Of a DNA stretch of 64,000 bases, positions 45,146-52,432 are shown one piece after another. The position numbers and the translations under genes were made by a program. The stretch is from positions 1,494,948 through 1,558,947 of the forward strand of contig NZ_LMDS01000004.1 in assembly GCF_001425865.1 (NCBI RefSeq), read 5' to 3'. Source of the stretch: Rhizobacter sp. Root404. Lineage in GTDB: Bacteria > Pseudomonadota > Gammaproteobacteria > Burkholderiales > Burkholderiaceae_C. A model generated the notes under the pieces. It saw only the letters and a list, made by a program, of their open reading frames with translations. It was not told the origin of the DNA and did no database searches. How positions within the stretch are numbered: the first letter of the stretch is position 1; every line of letters starts with the position of its first letter.

Positions 45146-46316
45146 AGCGCTGGCGCGCGAGGCGGCGTCGCTCGCGGACGGTCCGCGCCGCGTCATCCCC
45201 ATCCTGTCGGGGGCCGAGGCCGAGGTCGGCCGGCAGATGCAGATCTGCAATGCCTGCCGCTACTGCGAGGGCTTCTGTGCCGTCTTCCCGGCGATGACGC
45301 GCCGGCTCGAGTTCGGCCAGGCCGACATCCATTTCCTGGCCAACCTCTGCCACAACTGCGGCGCCTGCCTGCACGCCTGCCAGTATGCGCCGCCGCACGA
45401 GTTCGCCGTCAACGTGCCGCAGGCCATGGCCGAGGTTCGCGGCCAGACCTACGTGGACTATGCCTGGCCGCCCGCGCTCGGCGTGCTCTATCAACGCAAC
45501 GGGCTCACGCTGTCGCTGGCGTTGGCCGTCGGGCTGGCCTTCTTCCTGGCGCTCGCCGTCGCGATGAGGGGCGGCCTGTGGGGCGCCGCCCCCGGCGACA
45601 ACTTCTACAGCGTGTTTCCGCACAACCTGCTGGTGGGATTGTTCGCTCCGGTGTTCGGGTTCGCCACCCTGGCGCTGGCCCTGGGCGTGCGGCGCTTCTG
45701 GCGCGACATCACGCCCGCCACCAGCGGCGCGCCCGCCAACGGGCCTGCTGCGGCAGAAGCGGCCGATGCCGTGCTGCGCCTCAAGTACCTCGACGGCGGC
45801 CATGGCGACGGCTGCCACAACGAAGACGATGCCTACACGCTGGCACGCCGGCGCTTTCATCACCTCACGTTCTACGGCTTCATGCTGTGCTTCGCCGCCA
45901 CCAGCGTGGCCACGCTGTACCACTACGCGTTCGGCTGGGTCGCGCCCTATGCGCTGCCGAGCCTGCCCAAACTGCTGGGTGTGGTCGGCGGAATCAGCCT
46001 GATGGTCGGCACCGCCGGCCTGTGGCGGCTGAACCGCCAGCGCCATCCCTTGCACGGCGACGTGAAGCAAAAGCCGATGGACCTCGGCTTCATCGCGCTG
46101 CTGTTCCTCACCAGTGCCAGCGGTCTGGCGCTCTGGCTCGGTCGCGGCACGCCGGCCCTGGCGCTGCTGCTGTGCCTGCACCTGGGCGCGGTGATGGCCC
46201 TCTTCGCCACGCTGCCCTACGGCAAGTTCGCGCACGGCATCTTCCGCAGCGCCGCGCTGCTGCGCCATGCGGTCGAGAAGCGCCTTCCGAATCCGATCGG
46301 CCTGGGCGCCGACTGA
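45132..46316 (+). CDS. tcuB: TcuB membrane Fe-S electron carrier
   Basis: TcuB reoxidises the FADH2 of TcuA and passes electrons to the membrane quinone pool. The 394-residue protein has two ferredoxin motifs at C39-x2-C42-x2-C45-x3-C49 and C73-x2-C76-x2-C79-x3-C83, then about six transmembrane helices from residue 110 on. A histidine-rich part near the middle ([13 protein letters not shown]) may bind heme or metal. It overlaps tcuA. Confidence 0.9.
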   Translation: MQTLEALAREAASLADGPRRVIPILSGAEAEVGRQMQICNACRYCEGFCAVFPAMTRRLEFGQADIHFLANLCHNCGACLHACQYAPPHEFAVNVPQAMAEVRGQTYVDYAWPPALGVLYQRNGLTLSLALAVGLAFFLALAVAMRGGLWGAAPGDNFYSVFPHNLLVGLFAPVFGFATLALALGVRRFWRDITPATSGAPANGPAAAEAADAVLRLKYLDGGHGDGCHNEDDAYTLARRRFHHLTFYGFMLCFAATSVATLYHYAFGWVAPYALPSLPKLLGVVGGISLMVGTAGLWRLNRQRHPLHGDVKQKPMDLGFIALLFLTSASGLALWLGRGTPALALLLCLHLGAVMALFATLPYGKFAHGIFRSAALLRHAVEKRLPNPIGLGAD

Positions 46317-46353
46317 ACCACGACGAACACGACAACCCCCGAGGAGACCCCTG

Positions 46354-47331
46354 ATGAACAAACGACAACTTCTGCGCGCCACGACCCTGGCAGTCGCAGC
46401 CCTCGGCCTGGCCGGCCACGCGACGGCCCAGGACTTCCCGCCGAAGAAGGCCGTCACCCTGGTGGTGGGCTTCGCTGCCGGGGGCGCGGCCGACTCGGCG
46501 GCGCGCCTGATCGCCAAGAAGCTCGGCGAGGACATCGGGCAGACCGTCGTCGTCGACAACCGAGGCGGCGCCGGCGGCAACATCGCGCACCAGCAGGTCG
46601 CCAACGGCCCGGTCGACGGCTCGATGCTGCTGTTCGGCTCGATCGGCCCGTTGACGATCGCGCCGCACGTGATGAAGGTGAACTACGACCCCTTCAAGGA
46701 CCTGGCCGCCGTCTCCGGGGGCGTGAACTTCCCGAACGTGCTGGTGGTGCGCAAGGGGTTGGGCGTCAAGACGCTGGCCGAGTTCGTGGCCTTGGCGAAG
46801 AAGAAGCCGGGCAGCATCGACTTTGCGTCCACCGGGGCCGGCTCGGCCTCACATCTGGCCGGGGAACTGTTCGCGCAGCGCGCGGGCATCGACATGGTGC
46901 ACATCCCCTACAAGGGCGGCGCCCCGGCGCTGCAGGACCTGCTCGGTGAACGCATCGCGTCTTACTTCTCGGCGCCACCGACCGCGCTGCCGCACATCGA
47001 GGCCGGCAGCCTGATCCCGCTGGCCACAACCGGCCTCACCCGGCCGTCCTACATGCCGAACGTCCCGACCGTGGCCGAGTCCGGGTTTCCAGGCTTCGAG
47101 GCCCTGAACTGGTATGCCTTCGTGGCGCCGGGCAAGACGCCGGTGGCGGTTCTGGAACGCTGGAACCGGGCCATCGTCAAGGTGCTCGCCGACCCCGGCG
47201 TGAAGGACGCACTCAACAAGCACGGCCTGACACCCCAGCCCACCACCCGCGCCGAACTCACCGAGTTCATGAAGAAGGAAGACGCCAAGTGGGGCGCGAT
47301 CGTGCGCGAACGGAAGATCACCGCGAACTGA
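46354..47331 (+). CDS. Bug/TctC-family tripartite tricarboxylate receptor
   Basis: This 325-residue periplasmic receptor has a signal peptide (MNKRQLLRATTLAVAALGLAGHATAQ) and the Bug fold (VTLVVGFAAGGAADSAARLIAKKL, VVDNRGGAGGNIA, HIPYKGGAPALQDLLGERI, YMPNVPTVAESG). It lies 37 nt after tcuB behind a GAGGAG site, so it probably binds tricarballylate or citrate for a TctAB-type permease encoded elsewhere. Salmonella uses the MFS TcuC instead. Confidence 0.9.
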   Translation: MNKRQLLRATTLAVAALGLAGHATAQDFPPKKAVTLVVGFAAGGAADSAARLIAKKLGEDIGQTVVVDNRGGAGGNIAHQQVANGPVDGSMLLFGSIGPLTIAPHVMKVNYDPFKDLAAVSGGVNFPNVLVVRKGLGVKTLAEFVALAKKKPGSIDFASTGAGSASHLAGELFAQRAGIDMVHIPYKGGAPALQDLLGERIASYFSAPPTALPHIEAGSLIPLATTGLTRPSYMPNVPTVAESGFPGFEALNWYAFVAPGKTPVAVLERWNRAIVKVLADPGVKDALNKHGLTPQPTTRAELTEFMKKEDAKWGAIVRERKITAN

Positions 47332-47483
47332 AGCGGACTCTCCATTGGACTTCTTCCGACCCGTTGCTGTCATGGCCGCTACCGTATCGGGTGGCACCTA
47401 GGACCGAGACGGGTATCCAACGTGTTGAGCTCGAATTCGACAACTTCGGCGTGTGGGCGGTGGCTGGCGATCTTGCTCGCCGC

Positions 47484-47966
47484 CTAGTGAACCCGCAGCA
47501 CCTCAAACCGCTGTCGGATTGGAGCGACCTGTATCGCCACCTCATCACCCTCGCATTTGCCCAGCATGGCCCTGCCCAACGGAGCCTCGCTGCTGATGAC
47601 CTGAACGAGCTGAGCGCCGCAGACCAACTTCATGCTGCCCCCAACCGGGCCGAGAAAGAGCTGTTGCTGCTGGTCGGCGGCATCGACCAGGCAGACCAGC
47701 GCGCCGAGCTGTATACCTTTGCTGGCGTCGTAGGGGCGCGGACGGAACTGGCGCCAATTGACCATCGCCTGGCGGATGGCGTCGGCGCGACGCGCCTGCC
47801 CGGTGGCCAGGTACGCGGCTTCGAGACCCAATGTGTCGTATTTGTTCTCGGCGACGCTTTCTTCGTGAGTCGCTGTTTCATGGGCCGCCCGCGCTGCCTG
47901 TTCGGCTTGCAGCAGGTCTTCGGCGAGCCGTTCCAGCACCCGCTGCTGAAGCAAGGATTTATCCAT
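47484..47966 (-). CDS. GreA/GreB-family elongation-factor-like protein
   Basis: This 160-residue protein resembles GreA/GreB-like proteins found in some proteobacteria: MDKSLLQQRVLERLAEDLLQ, a coiled-coil helix (THEESVAENKYDTLGLEAAYLATGQARRADAIRQ) and a C-terminal FKBP-like domain (LVCGAQLVQVISSEAPLGRAMLGKCEGDEVAI). It would bind RNA polymerase's secondary channel. Base composition and codon use are less GC-rich than neighbours, a sign of transfer. The open frame continues upstream to about 48089; ATG 47966 was chosen by similarity. Confidence 0.8.
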   Translation of the reverse strand: MDKSLLQQRVLERLAEDLLQAEQAARAAHETATHEESVAENKYDTLGLEAAYLATGQARRADAIRQAMVNWRQFRPRPYDASKGIQLGALVCLVDAADQQQQLFLGPVGGSMKLVCGAQLVQVISSEAPLGRAMLGKCEGDEVAIQVAPIRQRFEVLRVH

Positions 47967-48264
47967 GATGAAACTTGAGGCGTCGCGAACAAGCGGGGTC
48001 AGATCTTGATTATGGAGCCCCACCAGCTGTCGACGCTCCTGTTGGCACTGCAGGTTGACTTCGGCTGTGGGTAGGCACATGACCGACATCTGAGCGAACT
48101 GTCCACACCGCTGACCTGCCCGTCGGGCCGCATCGCGCTGAGCCTGGCCCCCCTACCAAGAGGGGGAGGTCGGGCGACCTCGCGTTCAAGAATTTCCTGC
48201 GCCGACCCTTCCCGATCGGGCGTTCGTCGCGCGGACCTGCAAAACCATCAGAACCGGAGACAAC
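47967..48264. other. Gene-free interval with a GC-rich hairpin
   Basis: This 298-nt stretch lies between the GreA-like gene (minus) and the DUF1302 gene (plus). The first 120 nt are relatively AT-rich and read through the open frame upstream of the Gre-like ATG. CCCCCT, loop ACCAAG, AGGGGG at 48149-48166 forms a 6-bp stem. The DUF1302 promoter must lie here; no clear sigma-70 hexamers were seen. Confidence 0.5.
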
Positions 48265-49974
48265 GTGAGCCTTCATCCCACCCACACTCGCACCGGCGCG
48301 CGTCGCGCATTCGCCCGGTCCAGCCTCGCCGCCGCGGCGGCCTTGGCGTTGTCGGCCGGCGGCGCGCAGGCCATCGAGATCGGCACCGGCAACCCCGACC
48401 TGACGGTTCGCTGGGACAACAGCGTGCGCCTGAACCTGGCCACGCGCGTCGAGGCGCGCGACGACAAGATCGGCAACTCGGCGCTGTCGGACGAAGGCAC
48501 CTACAGCTTCGACAAGGGCGACATGGTCGCGAAGCGCTTCGATCTGCTGTCCGAATTCGACGTCGTCTACAAGAAGCGCTTCGGCGCCCGCCTCAGCGCG
48601 ACCGCCTGGTACGACGGTGCCTACGGCAGCACCAGCCGCTCCAATCCGAACGCGCCGCTGACCAACATCCCGAGCTACATCGGCAAGCAGTACAGCCCGA
48701 CGGTCAAGCGCCTGTACCGTGGCGGCACCGGCGAGATCATGGATGCCTTCGTCTTCGGCGGCGTGGACCTCGGCGACGTCCCGGTGCAGGCCAAGCTCGG
48801 CCGCCACACCGTCTACTGGGGCGAGTCGCTGTTCCTCGGCGGCAACCTGCACAGCGTGGCCTACGCGCAAAACCCGCTCGATCTGCAGAAGGGCTTCGCA
48901 ACGCCGGGAACCGAGGCCAAGGAGCTGTTCCGGCCGCTGAACCAGCTGTCGCTGCAGGCGCAGGTGACCGATACGCTGTCGCTCGCCGCGCAGGCGATGC
49001 TCGCATGGGAATCGTCGCGCTTCCCCGAGGGCGGCACGTACTACGGTCCAGTCGATTTCGTCTTCAACGGGCCCGACCGGCAGTTCCTGTCTGCCGGCCT
49101 CGGTTTCGGCAGCCGCGGCCCGGCGTCCGAACCCAAGCAGCGTGGCGAGTGGGGCCTGTCGGCGCGCTGGAGCCCCGCCTGGCTGGACGGCACGATGGGC
49201 CTGTACTACCGCAATTTCGCCGACAAGCTGCCGCAGGTGCTGCTCACCGCCGTCGGCGCCGGCGTCAGTCAGTACAACATGATCTACGCCGACAACATCG
49301 AGCTGTTCGGCGTCAGCCTGGCGAAGAACATCGGTGGCCTCAGCGTCGGCGCCGAAATCTCGACGCGTCGCAACACGCCGTTGAACAGCCAGGTGCTGGG
49401 CGTTGCGCGCGGCCTGCCGGAGCAGGGCGACACCAAGGGCGCGCGCGGCGACACGTATCACGCGCTACTCAACGTGCTCGGCACGCTGCCCAAGACGCCG
49501 CTGTTCGACAGCGCCAGCTGGGCCGCCGAAATCCAATGGTCGCGCTGGAGCAAGGTGCGCAGCGGCGAGAACCTGTTCAACGCGCTGGGCTTCGCGCCCT
49601 GCAATGCCACGGCCACCGCCGCCGCCAAGGACAAGTGGGACGGCTGCGTCACGAAGGACTACACCGGCGTCGCCGTCGCGTTCACGCCGACGTGGTTCCA
49701 GGTCCTGCCGGGCGTGGACCTGTCCGCGCCGATGACCTATGCCGTCGGCATCTCCGGCAACGCGGCCGTGACCTTCGGCGGCAATCAGGGCCTGGGCAAC
49801 TACACCGTGGGCGTGTCGGCCGACGTGCTGCAGAAGTACCGCATCGACCTGAAGTACATCGACTACCTCGGCCGCTACAAGGACAACGGCACCGCCGTCA
49901 CCGCCACCAACGGTCTGACCACCTACCTGAAGGACCGCGGCGCCGTGAGCCTCACCTTCAAGACGACCTTCTGA
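48265..49974 (+). CDS. DUF1302 outer-membrane beta-barrel protein
   Basis: This 569-residue protein has a Sec signal (AAAAALALSAGGAQA, cleavage near 35) and a DUF1302 pattern of alternating aromatic strands ending in Phe (SLTFKTTF), typical of an outer-membrane beta-barrel. It starts at GTG 48265 with GGAGA upstream. DUF1302 is often encoded next to DUF1329. Here it is followed after 13 nt by DUF1329, then YCF48-like and MMPL genes. It may be an outer-membrane channel for hydrophobic compounds (inference). Confidence 0.88.
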   Translation: MSLHPTHTRTGARRAFARSSLAAAAALALSAGGAQAIEIGTGNPDLTVRWDNSVRLNLATRVEARDDKIGNSALSDEGTYSFDKGDMVAKRFDLLSEFDVVYKKRFGARLSATAWYDGAYGSTSRSNPNAPLTNIPSYIGKQYSPTVKRLYRGGTGEIMDAFVFGGVDLGDVPVQAKLGRHTVYWGESLFLGGNLHSVAYAQNPLDLQKGFATPGTEAKELFRPLNQLSLQAQVTDTLSLAAQAMLAWESSRFPEGGTYYGPVDFVFNGPDRQFLSAGLGFGSRGPASEPKQRGEWGLSARWSPAWLDGTMGLYYRNFADKLPQVLLTAVGAGVSQYNMIYADNIELFGVSLAKNIGGLSVGAEISTRRNTPLNSQVLGVARGLPEQGDTKGARGDTYHALLNVLGTLPKTPLFDSASWAAEIQWSRWSKVRSGENLFNALGFAPCNATATAAAKDKWDGCVTKDYTGVAVAFTPTWFQVLPGVDLSAPMTYAVGISGNAAVTFGGNQGLGNYTVGVSADVLQKYRIDLKYIDYLGRYKDNGTAVTATNGLTTYLKDRGAVSLTFKTTF

Positions 49975-49987
49975 AGGACACCCCATC

Positions 49988-51331
49988 ATGCGCAACCAAC
50001 TCACGATCCTCGCGGCCCTCGTCGCCGCGTCGTTCACCGCCCACGCCGCCGTCACCGCCGACGAGGCCAAGGCGCTGGGCACCACGCTCACCGCCATCGG
50101 CGCCGAACGCGGCGCCAGCAAGGACGGCACGATCCCGGCCTACACCGGCGGGCTGACCACGCCGCCGGCGGGCTTCAAGGCCGGCGACGGCATCCGCCCG
50201 AACCCCTACGCGGCGGAGAAGCCACGCTTGGTGATCGACGCCAAGAACATGGCGCAGCACGCGGCCACGCTGACCGAAGGCACCAAGGCGCTGCTTCAGA
50301 AGTACCCCACGTTCCGGGTCGATGTCTACCCCACCCAGCGCAGCGTGGCGTTCCCGAAATGGGTGGCCGACAACACCGCGAAGAACGCGCTGAAGGCCAA
50401 GACGACCAACGAGGGCCGCTCGATGGAAGGCGCGCACGCCGGCTTCCCGTTCCCGATCCCCAAGACCGGCAACGAGGCGATGTGGAACCACCTGGTGCGC
50501 TTCAACGGCCAGTCCTACGAGGCCAAGTACCGCAACCTGACGGTCGACTCCGGCGGCCGCACGACGCTGGCCACCGAAGGCGTCAGCAACCAGGAGTACC
50601 CGTTCTGGGACAACAGCAAGGCGACGGCCGACACCTTCTGGCGCATCAAGCTGACCTACACCGGCCCGGCGCGCCGCGCCGGTGAGGCGCTGATGCTGAT
50701 CGACCCGCTCGACATCGGCAGCAAGGACCGCCGAGCCTGGAGCTACCTGCCCGGCCAGCGCCGCACGAAGGTCGCGCCGGACTTGAGCCACGACACGCCG
50801 AACCCGGGCACCGGCGGTGCGACGACCTTCGACGACGTCTTCATCTTCAACGGCTCGATGGACCGCTTCGACTTCAAGCTGGTCGGCAAGAAGGAGATGA
50901 TCGTGCCGTACAACGCCTATGCGGCGGTGTACCAGGCCAAGCAGGACGACCTGCTCAAGCCGAACCACCTGAACCCGGACCTCGTGCGCTGGGAACTGCA
51001 CCGCGTCTGGGTGGTCGAGGCCACGCTGAAGGAGGGCAAGCGCCACGTCTACAGCAAGCGCACCTTCTACCTCGACGAGGACTCGTGGGCTGCGGTCGCC
51101 AGCGACGAGTACGACGCCCGCGGCCAGTTCTACCGCGCCGGCTTCGCGTACATGGCGCCAAGCTACGACCTGCCCGCGCCGTACACCGACATGTTCGGCC
51201 ACTACGACCTGGTCTCGCGGATCTACTCGCTGACCGGCTTCATCGCCGAGACCGGCGGCCTCAAGCACACCAAGCCGCTGTCCGAGCGCGAGTGGACGGC
51301 CGACTCGCTGGCCGGCGCCGGCGTGCGCTGA
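49988..51331 (+). CDS. DUF1329 periplasmic LolA-like protein
   Basis: This 447-residue protein has a signal peptide (NQLTILAALVAASFTAHAA) and matches DUF1329, annotated in many genomes as outer membrane lipoprotein-sorting protein. Recognisable parts are ADEAKALGTTLTAIGAERGA, AYTGGLTTPPAGFK, the YLPGQRRTKVAPDLSHDTPN block and WVVEATLKEGKRHVY. A LolA-like beta-sheet could carry a lipid across the periplasm. It sits between DUF1302 and YCF48-like genes in a tight operon. Confidence 0.88.
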   Translation: MRNQLTILAALVAASFTAHAAVTADEAKALGTTLTAIGAERGASKDGTIPAYTGGLTTPPAGFKAGDGIRPNPYAAEKPRLVIDAKNMAQHAATLTEGTKALLQKYPTFRVDVYPTQRSVAFPKWVADNTAKNALKAKTTNEGRSMEGAHAGFPFPIPKTGNEAMWNHLVRFNGQSYEAKYRNLTVDSGGRTTLATEGVSNQEYPFWDNSKATADTFWRIKLTYTGPARRAGEALMLIDPLDIGSKDRRAWSYLPGQRRTKVAPDLSHDTPNPGTGGATTFDDVFIFNGSMDRFDFKLVGKKEMIVPYNAYAAVYQAKQDDLLKPNHLNPDLVRWELHRVWVVEATLKEGKRHVYSKRTFYLDEDSWAAVASDEYDARGQFYRAGFAYMAPSYDLPAPYTDMFGHYDLVSRIYSLTGFIAETGGLKHTKPLSEREWTADSLAGAGVR

Positions 51332-51355
51332 CCGCGGCTGCTGCGGCTCACCACC

Positions 51356-52414
51356 ATGCAACGGCGCACCCTGCTGAGGGCGCTCGCCGCGGGGAGCGTG
51401 TTGCTCCCCGCTGCCCGCGCGAACGCCCAGGCCCTGCCTTCACCGTGGCGCGACGTGCTCGACACGCCGGCGCAGAAGAGTCCGCTGGCGCCCCGCGCCC
51501 CGCTCACCGGCTTGGCTCGGGCGGGCCGGCGCGTGGTGGCCGTCGGCCAGCGCGGGCACGTGCTGCTCAGCGACGATGCCGGCAAGACCTGGCAACAGGC
51601 CGACGTGCCGGTCAGCGCCGACCTGGTGTCGGTGCACTTCCCCACCGCCACGCACGGCTGGGCGGTCGGCCACGACGGCGTGGTCCTGCACAGCGTCGAC
51701 GCGGGCCGGACCTGGTCGCGCCAGCTCGACGGACGCCGGCTCGGCGAGGTGCTGGTCGCGCACTACACCCGCAGCGGTGATCCCGCGTGGCTCGCCGAGG
51801 CGAAGCGCTTCGCGGCCCAGGGCGCCGAGAACCCGTTCCTCGACGTGTGGTTCGACGACGCACGTCACGGCACCATCGTCGGTGCGTTCGGCCTGGTGCT
51901 GCGCACCGGCGACGGCGGCAAGACCTGGGAGCCGCTGCTGCATGCCGCCGACAACCCGAAGGCCCTGCACCTGTACGCGGTGCGGCGAATCGGCGCCGAG
52001 CTGTTCATCGTCGGCGAACAGGGCACCGCGCTGCGGCTCGACCGCGACAGCGGCCGCTTCGCCGCACTCGACCTCCCCTACAAGGGCACGCTGTTCGGCC
52101 TGGCCGGCAAGGACCGCGTCGTGCTCGCCCATGGGCTGCGCGGCAACGTCGTGCGCAGCACCGACGCCGGCGCGACCTGGCAGAGCGTCCCCACCGGCGT
52201 GGGTGTCGGCCTGACCGCGAGCACGTTCGACGCCCGCGGCCGCTTCGTGATCGTCAGCCAGGCCGGCCATGTGCTCGTCAGCAACGACGACGGCGCGAGC
52301 TTCACCCCCGCCAAGGTCGAGCGTCCGGTCCCCGCCGCTGCGGTGGTCAGCGCCGGCGCCGGCACGCTGATCGTCGCCGGCCCGCGCGGCGTCCACAGCC
52401 TGGCCCTGGCCTGA
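51356..52414 (+). CDS. YCF48/BNR-like beta-propeller protein
   Basis: This 352-residue exported protein starts with MQRRTLLRALAAGSVLLPAA and contains repeats of the SDDAGKTW type (SDDAGKTWQQ, SVDAGRTWSRQ, TGDGGKTWEP, STDAGATWQS, SNDDGASFTP), the BNR/YCF48 propeller signature. YCF48 proteins stabilise membrane complexes in phototrophs; here it likely supports the envelope assembly with the MMPL pump. Five repeats are seen. Confidence 0.88.
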   Translation: MQRRTLLRALAAGSVLLPAARANAQALPSPWRDVLDTPAQKSPLAPRAPLTGLARAGRRVVAVGQRGHVLLSDDAGKTWQQADVPVSADLVSVHFPTATHGWAVGHDGVVLHSVDAGRTWSRQLDGRRLGEVLVAHYTRSGDPAWLAEAKRFAAQGAENPFLDVWFDDARHGTIVGAFGLVLRTGDGGKTWEPLLHAADNPKALHLYAVRRIGAELFIVGEQGTALRLDRDSGRFAALDLPYKGTLFGLAGKDRVVLAHGLRGNVVRSTDAGATWQSVPTGVGVGLTASTFDARGRFVIVSQAGHVLVSNDDGASFTPAKVERPVPAAAVVSAGAGTLIVAGPRGVHSLALA

Positions 52415-52432
52415 CGAATCGGAAGGAACACC

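Noticed and set aside
47318..47548. Possible small protein on the minus strand after the Bug gene
   Set aside because: It starts inside the end of the Gre-like gene region and has no motif; it reads like intergenic sequence.
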